From contig DATJTX010000016.1 in assembly GCA_035502855.1 (NCBI GenBank), forward strand, positions 124,001 to 188,000: a DNA stretch of 64,000 nucleotides, given 5' to 3'. This document shows, piece by piece, positions 56,776 to 64,000 of the stretch. Position 1 is the stretch's first letter. The number at the start of each line of letters is the position of its first letter. Origin of the DNA: Candidatus Baltobacteraceae bacterium (GTDB lineage: Bacteria; Vulcanimicrobiota; Vulcanimicrobiia; Vulcanimicrobiales; Vulcanimicrobiaceae). The notes under the pieces are model-generated. The model saw only the letters and a list, made by a program, of their open reading frames with translations, made no database searches and was not told the origin of the DNA. The position numbers and the translations under genes were made by a program.

Positions 56776-57711
56776 TTACGATGCAACAACCGGGGTGAAG
56801 TAGGTGCCTTGCTCGAGGTCTTGTATCAGACCGCGATGCGTGGGGCGCCACGCAAATCGTTCGCGGGTGAGCGTGCTCGAAGCCGGAACGTCCCACGAAA
56901 CGAAGAGCCCGAACGGGCCGAAGTGGTCCGCAACCGCATCGGGCGCAACCGAAATAATCGGCAAATTCAAGTGCGTTCCGATCACGCTCGCGACCTCGCG
57001 CAACGGAATGCCTTCCTCGCCCACCGCGTGCAGCCGCGAACCCGCCGGTGCTTTCTCCAGCGCCAGCCGAAAGAGCACGGCGGCATCGAGCCGGTGCACG
57101 GCGGCCCAGCGATTGGCTCCGTCGCCCACGTAGCCCGAGGCGCCCTTCGCGCGAGCGATCCCGATCAAGCGCGGTACGAACCCGTGATCGCCGTCGCCAT
57201 GGACCGACGGCGGCAGACGCACGATCGCCGTGCGCACACCGCGCGACGCCAGTTCCGATGCGAGCACCTCCGATTTTCCGCGCGGATGTCCATCGGCAGG
57301 CGACATGTCCTCTTCGGTCGCAACGCGGCCGGGCGCCAGGACTCCGGTACCCGAGGTGATGACGAGCGGGCGGCCGGAGCCGGCGAGCGTCTCGCCCAGC
57401 GTTTCGATGGCGCGCCGATCCGTCTCCGCCGCGGCCGCGAAGGCCGCCATGAAATCCTCGCCGCTCGAGTCGCCCCGCAAGAAGTCGTGACGAAAGGCCG
57501 TGTGAATGACGCCGTCCGCTCCCTGGGCGCCACGCCTCAAACTCTCGAGATCGTTCAAATCGCCACGCTGAACGTCCGCTCCGGAGCCTTTGACCGACGC
57601 AGCTGTCTCATCCGAGCGGGCAAGACCCAGAACCTGGTGCCCGGCATCGAGCAGTTCCTTCACGACCGCCGAGCCGACGAATCCTGACGCGCCGGTTACA
57701 AAAACACGCAC
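56776..57711 (-). CDS. Extended/atypical SDR, NAD(P)-dependent epimerase-like
   Basis: A 311-residue Rossmann protein beginning MRVFVTGASGFVGSAVVKEL (GxxGxxG). Next come GADVQRGDLNDLESLRRGAQGADGVIHTAF, then TSGTGVLAPG and the segment ADGHPRGKSEV, where extended SDRs have YxxxK; here the tyrosine is replaced by histidine while lysine remains. IVRLPPSVHGDGDHGFVPRL and the C-terminal substrate region are normal. It may be a reductase with altered catalysis or a regulatory NmrA-like protein. It is divergent from an MmyB-type regulator, a frequent pairing in which the regulator controls the SDR. Confidence 0.88.
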   Translation of the reverse strand: MRVFVTGASGFVGSAVVKELLDAGHQVLGLARSDETAASVKGSGADVQRGDLNDLESLRRGAQGADGVIHTAFRHDFLRGDSSGEDFMAAFAAAAETDRRAIETLGETLAGSGRPLVITSGTGVLAPGRVATEEDMSPADGHPRGKSEVLASELASRGVRTAIVRLPPSVHGDGDHGFVPRLIGIARAKGASGYVGDGANRWAAVHRLDAAVLFRLALEKAPAGSRLHAVGEEGIPLREVASVIGTHLNLPIISVAPDAVADHFGPFGLFVSWDVPASSTLTRERFAWRPTHRGLIQDLEQGTYFTPVVAS

Positions 57712-57797
57712 TGAAAATTCTCCCCTTTCGCTGTTAGCCGTGATTTATCGTACGCGCGGCGCCACCCCGCGAAAAGCCGTGGGGTTATACCCCTATA

Positions 57798-58619
57798 ATG
57801 AGTAACGGGCTCGGAGATTTTCTAAAAGACCGCCGCACCAAGCTCGACGCCGCGAGCTTCGGTTACAACGGCAGCCGGCGCCGCACGCCGGGCTTGCGGC
57901 GCGAGGAAGTTGCAGAGCGCGCCGGCGTGAGCACGACGTGGTACACCTGGCTCGAGCAGGGACGCGGCGGTCCACCGTCGGCCGACGTGCTCGATCGGCT
58001 GGCTGATGCGCTCGCGTTGACAGATACCGAGCGCGAGCATCTCTTCTTACTGGCGCAAAACCGGCCGCCGGAGGTCCGTCACCGCGAAGCCGGCGGCGTT
58101 TCGCCGCAACTGCAGCGCATTCTCGACGCCATGGAGTATAGCGCGGCGTACATCAAGACGCCCGAGTGGGACGTCGTTGCGTGGAATCGCGTGGCTGCGG
58201 CGGTCTTTCGCGACTTGATGGCGCTTCCGGAAGACCGGCGCAATTTGCTGCGCGTGGTCTTCGATCCGCGCGTTCGCGAAACGATGCTGCACTGGGAGAG
58301 CGTCGCGACCTTTGTGGTAGCGACGTTCCGAACCGAAACGGCGAGAGCGGGTGTCTCCGAACACGCGAGGACGTTGGTCGACGAGCTGAGCGTGTCCTCG
58401 CCGGAATTTCGCGCATTGTGGCGCGATCATGCCGTGCGCACGCATGGCGAGGGCACGAAATATATTGCCCATCCCATCGCAGGCCCGATCACCCTCGAAT
58501 ATTCCGCTTTCGCGATCGACGGGAAACGGCACCTGAGTATGGTCGTTTACAATCCGGCGACGCCGCACGATAAGGCCGCCGTGCAGATGCTTCTCGAAAC
58601 TGCCGTCAGTATTTCGTAG
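57798..58619 (+). CDS. XRE-type regulator with MmyB-like ligand domain
   Basis: A 273-residue regulator. N-terminal HTH (about 5-85): LGDFLKDRRTKL, RTPGLRREEVAERAGVSTTWYTWLEQG (the hallmark of the family). C-terminal MmyB-like domain (about 105-270; EYSAAYIKTPEWDVVAWNRVAAAVF, RNLLRVVFDPRVRE, HPIAGPITLEYSAF), a PAS-like fold that binds fatty acids or similar small molecules. The ATG is embedded in CCCTATAATG, with an alternative TTATAC box seven bases upstream, so the mRNA may be leaderless. Divergent from the SDR it probably represses. Confidence 0.9.
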   Translation: MSNGLGDFLKDRRTKLDAASFGYNGSRRRTPGLRREEVAERAGVSTTWYTWLEQGRGGPPSADVLDRLADALALTDTEREHLFLLAQNRPPEVRHREAGGVSPQLQRILDAMEYSAAYIKTPEWDVVAWNRVAAAVFRDLMALPEDRRNLLRVVFDPRVRETMLHWESVATFVVATFRTETARAGVSEHARTLVDELSVSSPEFRALWRDHAVRTHGEGTKYIAHPIAGPITLEYSAFAIDGKRHLSMVVYNPATPHDKAAVQMLLETAVSIS

Positions 58620-58643
58620 GTGCATAGACGTGCACGCCGGTGA

Positions 58644-59366
58644 TCACATCTTGTGGTGGTCCATCGGGGGCGGCGACGGTGCGGGCGAGCCGTCCGACCA
58701 GCGGCGCACCGGGATGTAGAGCACGGTCGGCAAGTACGGCGAGCCCTCGCCGCCCAGGACCGGCGATCCGGGAAGCCCGGCCCCCCACTGTGCCGCTTGT
58801 CCGTGCGGAACGTACGGCATCACATGGGGCAGCCACGGGCCATCGGCCGCGGCAAAGTACTGCTGATGCGAGAGCATGAACGAAAACGAGGCGGGCGCGG
58901 GCGTCGCGAAGCGATGGCTTGCGAACGCAGCCTTTGTTTTCGCGATGAGCTGCTGCAGCGTCGCACCGGCGAGCACCCACTTCGTGCGAGCGAGGAACTG
59001 CGGCAGCACGCTGCGTGCGGCCGGCGGGTTCATACATTCCGGTCCCCGCGTCTTGGGACTCCAAAATAGCGCGTTGGAAAATTCGGACGAGAACCACTGG
59101 CGACCGACGAAGCAGACGAAGCCGTTGGTCCCCTTCGCTGCAACGTAATACCCATGCTTGCCGAGCACGAGCACCTCGGCGTGGTCGCCGATGGAGGGCG
59201 GCGCCGCCGAGCGCGCGAGCGCGATTTCCGCGGCGGCGCTCCTCATGAGGTACTGGCCGATCGGTGCCATCGTCGAGTGCGCACTCGGGGTCTGCCCCTC
59301 TTGCGCGTTAGCGGTGGCGCAAGCCGTGAGCAGCAGGGCGAGCGCGAATCGTGCGAAGTCTTTCAA
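58644..59366 (-). CDS. Exported protein, unknown function
   Basis: Encodes 240 residues from TTG 59366, chosen because GAGGAGG lies just upstream and the signal peptide (KDFARFALALLLTACATANAQ) starts there; the longer frame has no comparable site. The mature part is soluble: GQYLMRSAAAEIALARSAAP, HAEVLVLGKHGYYVAAKGTNGFVCFVGRQW, FWSPKTRGPECMNPPAARSVLPQFLARTKW, and a Pro-rich end with PPPMDHHKM. Two cysteines (FVCFVG and PECMN) may pair. Family not recognised. Confidence 0.65.
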   Translation of the reverse strand: MKDFARFALALLLTACATANAQEGQTPSAHSTMAPIGQYLMRSAAAEIALARSAAPPSIGDHAEVLVLGKHGYYVAAKGTNGFVCFVGRQWFSSEFSNALFWSPKTRGPECMNPPAARSVLPQFLARTKWVLAGATLQQLIAKTKAAFASHRFATPAPASFSFMLSHQQYFAAADGPWLPHVMPYVPHGQAAQWGAGLPGSPVLGGEGSPYLPTVLYIPVRRWSDGSPAPSPPPMDHHKM

Positions 59367-59509
59367 GGGGACCTCCTCGAGCTTACTCGGAGGGATCAAC
59401 GCGTGAACGTGCTCGGTTGTGAAAATTTTTCCGGCGCGGTCGGGCTGGGGGCGCTGCGCGCACCAAACGGGAGGTGCCACGATGTTCCGCGGACTGCTCT
59501 GAGGTGGAG

Positions 59510-61297
59510 ATGTTTGCCGCGCCCAATGTCGAGCTGTTGACGCGCTCCGACGGCACGCTACTCCTACGTTCTCGCGATCCCTTACTGGCGTATCCTCCAA
59601 ACACCGGCGCGGTGCTCGACCGTTGGGCGCAGGAGCGCCCGGACCGCGTCTTCTTAGCCGAACGCAACGGCGAAGAATGGCGTTCGATAACGTATCTTGA
59701 GATGCGCAACGCCGTGCAGGGTGTCGCCGCCGCGTTCGTGGAGCTCGGTTTGGACCGCGAAACGCCGATCGCGCTGCTCTCCGGTGCATCGATCGCGCAC
59801 GCAATCGTGTCGCTCGCGGCCCAGTACGTCGGGATTCCCGCGGCGCCGATTTCGCCGCCGTATTCGGTGCTTTACGGCGACCTTCGCCGGCTGCGGATGG
59901 TACTGGACGCCCTCGACCCGAAGCTCGTGTTCGCGGACGATGCCGACCTCTACCGCGATGCGCTCGCGTCGCTCGGCGCGCGTGTTCCCATCCTCGTCGC
60001 CCATGGAACGGGGCCGCGCGGCGACGCGCTGCGCTTGGAGAAGCTCGCAGCAACGCCCGTATCCGAACGCGTCGACGCGATGCATCGCAACGTCAAGCCG
60101 GACGACATCGCGAAGGTGCTTTTCACGTCGGGGTCGACCGGCGAACCGAAAGGTGTCGTGAACACCTTCCGGATGCTTTGCTCGAACCAGCAGATGCTCG
60201 CGCAGGTTTGGCCGCACCTGCGTGAGGGCGACGTCATTCTCAACGACTGGCTGCCGTGGCATCACACGTTCGGCGGCAACCATAACTTCAACATGGTCCT
60301 CTTCAATGGAGGCACGCTGTATATCGATGACGGGCGTCCGTTGCCCGGGCGCTTCGAACGATCGCTGCAGAACTTGCGCGAGCAGCCTCCGACGCTTTAC
60401 TTCAATGTGCCGCGTGGACACGCGATGCTGGTGGAAGCGCTGAAGGCCGACCAGACGTTCGCGAAGCGATTCTTCTCGCGGTTACGCCTTATTCAAAACG
60501 CGGCGGCCGCGCTGCCGCCGTCGACGTGGGACGCGCTGCGCGAGCTCTCGCAGCGATACGCTACGCGCGAGATCGTGGTCGTCGGCGCGTGGGGGCTTAC
60601 GGAGACGGCGCCGGCAGTGACCGCTATCCACTACCCGCTGCAAAACCCCGCCGACGTCGGGTTGCCGCTGCCTGGTACGGAGATGCTTTTCGTCAAGAGT
60701 GAGCACCGGCTCGAAGTGCGTGTGAAAGGCCCGAATGTGACGCCGGGATATTGGCGCAGCCCAGACCTGACGGCGGAAGCATTCGATACGCAGGGATTCT
60801 ATCGCACGGGCGATGCGATGAAGTTCCAGGATCCAAGCGATCCGGCGCGGGGACTGCTCTTCGATGGACGGATCGCGGAGAATTTCAAACTCTCGAACGG
60901 CGCGTGGGTCGACGCGGGCGGCGTGCGCGTCGCGGTACTGAGCGTGGCGGGTTCGCTCGTCGACGACTGCGTTGTGTGCGGCGAGAATCAAGACGAGGTC
61001 GGGGTCGTGCTCATTCTTGGCGAGCGAGCGCGCGCCGCCCACCCGCAAGCCGGCTCGCTGCGCGACGCCGTTGCATCGCTGCTGCGCGCACACAATTCTA
61101 AACCCAGCGGATCGACGTTTCGGATCGGTCGCGCGATCCTCACGTTCGAGGCGCTCTCCCCGGTTGAGGGCGAGATCACGGACAAGGGCTCCGTCAACCA
61201 GCGCCGCGTGCTCGAGCGACGTCCGGAACTCGTCAGTCGTCTGTTCGGCGAGGCCGAAGATGCCGAGGTCATCGTCGTACGCGAAGGACCGGGGTAG
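59510..61297 (+). CDS. Acyl-CoA/feruloyl-CoA synthase-like adenylating enzyme
   Basis: Encodes 595 residues from ATG 59510, with GAGGTGGAG upstream; further upstream the frame is not supported. Adenylation motif [13 protein letters not shown], then [39 protein letters not shown], and the [11 protein letters not shown] hinge region. The closest family is feruloyl-CoA synthase (Fcs, for hydroxycinnamates), which shares the [14 protein letters not shown] motif. The C-terminal lysine of the catalytic loop appears as [10 protein letters not shown]. No feruloyl-CoA hydratase-lyase lies nearby, so another aromatic or long-chain acid is possible. Confidence 0.88.
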   Translation: MFAAPNVELLTRSDGTLLLRSRDPLLAYPPNTGAVLDRWAQERPDRVFLAERNGEEWRSITYLEMRNAVQGVAAAFVELGLDRETPIALLSGASIAHAIVSLAAQYVGIPAAPISPPYSVLYGDLRRLRMVLDALDPKLVFADDADLYRDALASLGARVPILVAHGTGPRGDALRLEKLAATPVSERVDAMHRNVKPDDIAKVLFTSGSTGEPKGVVNTFRMLCSNQQMLAQVWPHLREGDVILNDWLPWHHTFGGNHNFNMVLFNGGTLYIDDGRPLPGRFERSLQNLREQPPTLYFNVPRGHAMLVEALKADQTFAKRFFSRLRLIQNAAAALPPSTWDALRELSQRYATREIVVVGAWGLTETAPAVTAIHYPLQNPADVGLPLPGTEMLFVKSEHRLEVRVKGPNVTPGYWRSPDLTAEAFDTQGFYRTGDAMKFQDPSDPARGLLFDGRIAENFKLSNGAWVDAGGVRVAVLSVAGSLVDDCVVCGENQDEVGVVLILGERARAAHPQAGSLRDAVASLLRAHNSKPSGSTFRIGRAILTFEALSPVEGEITDKGSVNQRRVLERRPELVSRLFGEAEDAEVIVVREGPG

Positions 61298-61300
61298 CGA

Positions 61301-62341
61301 CTAGCGCCACGGAAGCTCAGCGATGAGTTCGTCGAGCGGCACGAAATAGTTTCGTAGCGTCTCCTCGAGGAACGCTTTCGTTTCGTCGGTAAACAGCTGC
61401 GTGGACCGGCCGACCTTGCCGACGTTCTTGTTCTGCCGTGTCTGCGAGTCTGATCCAGCCGCGGCGCGGGCGATCTGCAGCCGTTCGGCATCGACGGCGT
61501 CCGCGATGCGCGTGATGATTCGCTCGAAAAAGGTGTTCTCGTTCGCGACCATCTCCTCGTAACGAAAGACCGGCTGGCCTGCGCGCCGCCAACCAAGATA
61601 AAAGCTAATATACTCCGCCAGATGGAAACGGATGAGAAACTGGTACCGCACTTGCGCTGTCATGGCAAGATATTTGGTGCCGTCGTCGTCGGGCGCCGCT
61701 TCCTGGATCCGCCGGAAGTGGTCGTCGTTCGAGACGATCGCGTCGCCCAGATTGCGCCACAGCACGATTGGAGTGATCGATTCATCGGCGACTGCGCGAA
61801 GGTTGAACGAGTTGGGCGATAAGTGCATGTGCGCAACATAGGAGCGCCCGTGCAAGCGTTCGAGTGTCCAATCATCGAGCAGCGGCTGCGTGCCGCGGAA
61901 GAGCGCACCCGGCGTCAACTCTTCGGTGCCAAAGTACTTCGTCAGGACCAGCCAGGTATACGTCGAGCCGCTTTTGGGCGCCCCGATCACGATGACGCGC
62001 GGGAATGCCGGCGACGAATCCGCCGGCGTGACGACAAAAGATCTCTGCTCGACACGCCACAGCAAGCCATCCGGGTCCTCCGCGACGATCGAGAGCATGT
62101 GCCGTCTCGGCAACAGATCGCGAGTGGCAACGGCTAGGTTGAAACCATCTTTTGCGATTCTCGTCGCGTGCACGATCAGGCTGTCGTCGACGGCGCCGAA
62201 GATGCGGCGCGGTACGACGCCGCGTTCGGGGTCCACGACGCGCCCCGAAACGTGAATGGCTCTTCCCTGCGCAACGGTGGGGATTCCCGACGCGGCGGCG
62301 GTTTGCGTGCCGAACTCATCGATATGGCACTGAAAGGCCAT
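61301..62341 (-). CDS. Sulfotransferase-domain protein with extra N-terminal domain
   Basis: A 346-residue protein. The sulfotransferase part (about 110-346) has the PAPS 5'-phosphosulfate loop APKSGSTYTWLVL, an equivalent of the 3'-phosphate site (RNLGDAIVSNDDHF, which has the R-D-x-x-x-S pattern) and YEEMVANENTFFERI. The first 110 residues form a separate beta-rich domain (HIDEFGTQTAAASG, AIHVSGRVVDPERGVVPRRI, MLSIVAEDPDGLLWRVEQRSF), perhaps binding sugar or lipid; I do not recognise it. It probably sulfates a carbohydrate or lipid. It converges with the ligase gene, three bases apart. Confidence 0.82.
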   Translation of the reverse strand: MAFQCHIDEFGTQTAAASGIPTVAQGRAIHVSGRVVDPERGVVPRRIFGAVDDSLIVHATRIAKDGFNLAVATRDLLPRRHMLSIVAEDPDGLLWRVEQRSFVVTPADSSPAFPRVIVIGAPKSGSTYTWLVLTKYFGTEELTPGALFRGTQPLLDDWTLERLHGRSYVAHMHLSPNSFNLRAVADESITPIVLWRNLGDAIVSNDDHFRRIQEAAPDDDGTKYLAMTAQVRYQFLIRFHLAEYISFYLGWRRAGQPVFRYEEMVANENTFFERIITRIADAVDAERLQIARAAAGSDSQTRQNKNVGKVGRSTQLFTDETKAFLEETLRNYFVPLDELIAELPWR

Positions 62342-62675
62342 TAAAGACCGCCCAAAAGGTTCATATTCGGCGATTGTCGTTCGCTGGTACCATGAGAAAA
62401 CATCGAGTCACCCCTGCGGCGTTTGGAAACAGGCTTGCGGCCGGTAGTACGGTCACTGAATTCGCTGTAGGCTTGCTTCTTCATCCGGTCAATTCGCGGA
62501 TGTATAACCTTCACGTACGTCTAGCTATTGCACGCTCCCGCACGTGCTCTCGGATGCGAAATTTCACATTGACTCATCGAGCGATGACGAGGCTGCGCGT
62601 GCGTGGTCGGTGCGGGGCGTCACGGCAGTCTGAGGACGATCTCGTCGTCGGCAGCGTCTGATAGGAGTAACTACG
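62342..62675. other. Gene-poor gap of 334 bases
   Basis: No convincing gene. An open frame at 62392-62661 (89 codons, MRKHRVTPAAFGN...) has no ribosome site, codon use unlike its neighbours and no recognisable motif. The region is more AT-rich than its surroundings. TTGACT at about 62574 could be a -35 for the next gene, but no -10 is visible. GGAG just before 62676 is the next gene's ribosome site. Confidence 0.5.
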
Positions 62676-63062
62676 ATGAAAACGACTTGGGAACCGCATG
62701 AAAAGCATGGGCCGCTTACCATGCAAAGCGATTTGCCCGACAGCGTCTTTGCTTTCCCGAAGCAGCGCAAAGAGCCGCTGACCGACGCCCAGCACGTTCG
62801 CAACGCCGTAGCTCGATTCGATCAAGTGACGGGCGTCTCTGATGACGATCGCGCTCTTGCTTTCGCCAACATCGAAGCGGCGGCAACGTATTATGGCGTC
62901 GACCTCTCGGAAACGTCATGGCAGGAGCTTGGCGTTCACCCGCAAGCGCATCGCCAAGAGAGCGCCCGGAAAGCGGTGGCAACCAAGGAACGCACCGGAG
63001 TGGCGGAGTCCGCGGCGCGAAAGGCCGCGCAGACGCGCCGCCGCGAGCGCGAAGAGGAATAG
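62676..63062 (+). CDS. Small conserved protein, DUF6582-like
   Basis: A 128-residue hydrophilic protein with ATAGGAG before the ATG. The middle part, LPDSVFAFPKQRKEPLTDAQHVRNAVARFDQV followed by VSDDDRALAFANIEAAATYYGVDL, is the conserved core of a small bacterial family (DUF6582 as far as I recall). The C-terminus is basic and helical (ARKAAQTRRREREEE), suggesting nucleic-acid contact or coiled coil. No function is known to me. The following 240 bases to 63304 hold nothing I can support. Confidence 0.75.
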   Translation: MKTTWEPHEKHGPLTMQSDLPDSVFAFPKQRKEPLTDAQHVRNAVARFDQVTGVSDDDRALAFANIEAAATYYGVDLSETSWQELGVHPQAHRQESARKAVATKERTGVAESAARKAAQTRRREREEE

Positions 63063-63304
63063 CGGATGTGGAAAGGTTCGAACTCCTAGGGACGCCGGCG
63101 AGCACCCACTTCGTACTTTCGTCGAGTAAGCGAACATTGCCTGAACGCGAGGCGTCGGTTCGGCGTGACGCAGGGCGGTGCCGGTGCTTCGCGCTTTGCG
63201 ATTACGTCGATGCGACGGGGGTCGTGACCGTCGACTGAAACATCCGGACGATTCCGGACATTTTGCGGGAAAACGTTGCCCGATCGAGCAAGCCTGCGAA
63301 CTCG

Positions 63305-64000
63305 ATGACCGAAGGCCAACTCCTCTGGACACCGGATCCCGCGCAAGTCGCGCAGTCGCAGATCGCCAGGTTCATGGGCTGGCTCGCGCGCGAACGAGAG
63401 CTTCGTTTCAGCGACTATGAGGCTTTGCGCCGCTGGTCGGTCACCGATCTCGTGGGGTTTTGGAGCGCGATCTGGTCGTTCTACGACGTAGAATCCGATC
63501 GCCCGTACGACCAGGTGCTCGATGCCCGCGTGATGCCCGGCGCGCGATGGTTCACGGGTTCGCGAGTGAACTACGCCGAGCACTTGCTCCGCCGCGAGCG
63601 ATCTGCGGCACCGGATGAGATCGCGTTCGTCCACGGCTCGGAAACGCGTGCACTCGCGACAATGACGTGGCACGAACTTGGCGCAGCCGTACGTTCGTTC
63701 GCGACCGCGCTACGCGATCTTGGCATCGCACCAGGGGATCGCGTGGTCGCCTACATGCCGAACGTACCCGAAACTGCGATCGCCATGCTCGCGACGACGG
63801 CCATCGGGGCGGTGTGGTCCTCGGCTGCTCCCGAGTTCGGCGCGCGCACCGTCATCGATCGCTTCGCCCAGATCGAGCCGAGGCTGATCTTTGTCGCCGA
63901 CGGCTATCGGTTCGCGGGCAAAGACTACGATCGAACGCCCGTCATTCGCGAGATCCTCGCCGAACTTCCGACGGTGCAGCACGTTGTGTGGTTTCCGTAT
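63305..64000 (+). CDS. Acetoacetyl-CoA synthetase, N-terminal part (truncated by window edge)
   Basis: Open from ATG 63305 to the window end (232 codons, no stop). The start MTEGQLLWTPDPAQVAQSQI and WSVTDLVGFWSAIWSFYDV match the N-terminal domain of acetoacetate-CoA ligases, followed by ARVMPGARWFTGSRVNYAEHLL, then GDRVVAYMPNVPETAIAMLATTAIGAVWSSAAPEFGARTVIDRFAQIEP, which is typical of that branch of the AMP-forming family. The core adenylation motifs lie beyond the window. It would activate acetoacetate for polyhydroxyalkanoate or lipid metabolism. Confidence 0.88.
   Translation, partial: MTEGQLLWTPDPAQVAQSQIARFMGWLARERELRFSDYEALRRWSVTDLVGFWSAIWSFYDVESDRPYDQVLDARVMPGARWFTGSRVNYAEHLLRRERSAAPDEIAFVHGSETRALATMTWHELGAAVRSFATALRDLGIAPGDRVVAYMPNVPETAIAMLATTAIGAVWSSAAPEFGARTVIDRFAQIEPRLIFVADGYRFAGKDYDRTPVIREILAELPTVQHVVWFPY

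Noticed and set aside
62392-62661. Possible 89-residue gene
   Set aside because: No ribosome site, no motif, composition unlike neighbouring genes. Described only as part of the gap.
63070-63090. GGTTCGAACTCC resembling a tRNA T-arm
   Set aside because: No acceptor stem, anticodon arm or D-arm can be drawn around it.

Overview
The window is GC-rich (roughly 60-65%), densely coded and carries no rRNA or tRNA gene that I can see. The mix suggests a diderm bacterium outside the well-studied phyla: Oar-like TonB-dependent receptors with an N-terminal carboxypeptidase-regulatory domain, 1000-residue BNR-propeller proteins, a homodimeric pyruvate dehydrogenase, many exported orphan proteins, and several genes with GTG/TTG starts or apparently leaderless promoters. 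Candidatus Eremiobacterota/Vulcanimicrobiota would fit, but that is inference from gene style and not a phylogenetic result.

Layout. 1-8.7 kb: the end of polyphosphate kinase, then an uptake locus of two paralogous TonB-dependent receptors flanking an Ig-like surface lipoprotein. 8.7-15.1 kb: EVE-domain protein, secreted sphingomyelinase-like phosphodiesterase, a minus-strand operon (small membrane protein, BolA, Grx4-type glutaredoxin, sulfurtransferase), exported orphans, a CAP-domain protein and an MDR oxidoreductase. 15.1-16.8 kb: a cluster of nested inverted repeats followed by an AbiEi/AbiEii toxin-antitoxin pair with a promoter, an operator-like palindrome and a predicted leaderless start. 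16.8-27.2 kb: MBL hydrolase and Nudix, a broken rpiB, VKOR, VTT-domain membrane protein, RNase D, aconitase, TMEM175 channel, VOC protein, WYL regulator and a diguanylate cyclase. 27.2-33.3 kb: minus-strand FecR-domain protein, DMT transporter, aceE and aceF, the last with REP-like repeats inside its coding sequence.

33.4-36.4 kb: TPP riboswitch, thiC, a GmhB-like HAD phosphatase, a lytic transglycosylase and a 49-residue membrane protein. 36.5-45.4 kb: two tandem BNR-propeller exoproteins, a serine hydrolase, a sugar porter and a Gre-like factor. 45.4-54.4 kb: an isolated flagellin, a PQQ-like propeller, a PAS-PAS sensor, a quinohemoprotein dehydrogenase with N-terminal heme c, a hydroxyacid-oxoacid transhydrogenase and a beta-helix lipoprotein. 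54.4-64 kb: POT-like transporter, two tandem exported paralogues of unknown family, SDR with divergent MmyB-type regulator, feruloyl-CoA synthase-like ligase, sulfotransferase, a small conserved protein and the start of acetoacetyl-CoA synthetase.

The genes read as ordinary chromosomal content (pyruvate dehydrogenase, aconitase, thiamine synthesis, redox and Fe-S handling) interspersed with exported or surface systems for polymer or sugar use. The least explained items are the nested inverted repeats before the AbiE pair, the tandem exported paralogues at 55.8-56.6 kb, repeat-derived linkers in aceF, the DMT transporter without a normal start codon, and the isolated leaderless flagellin.
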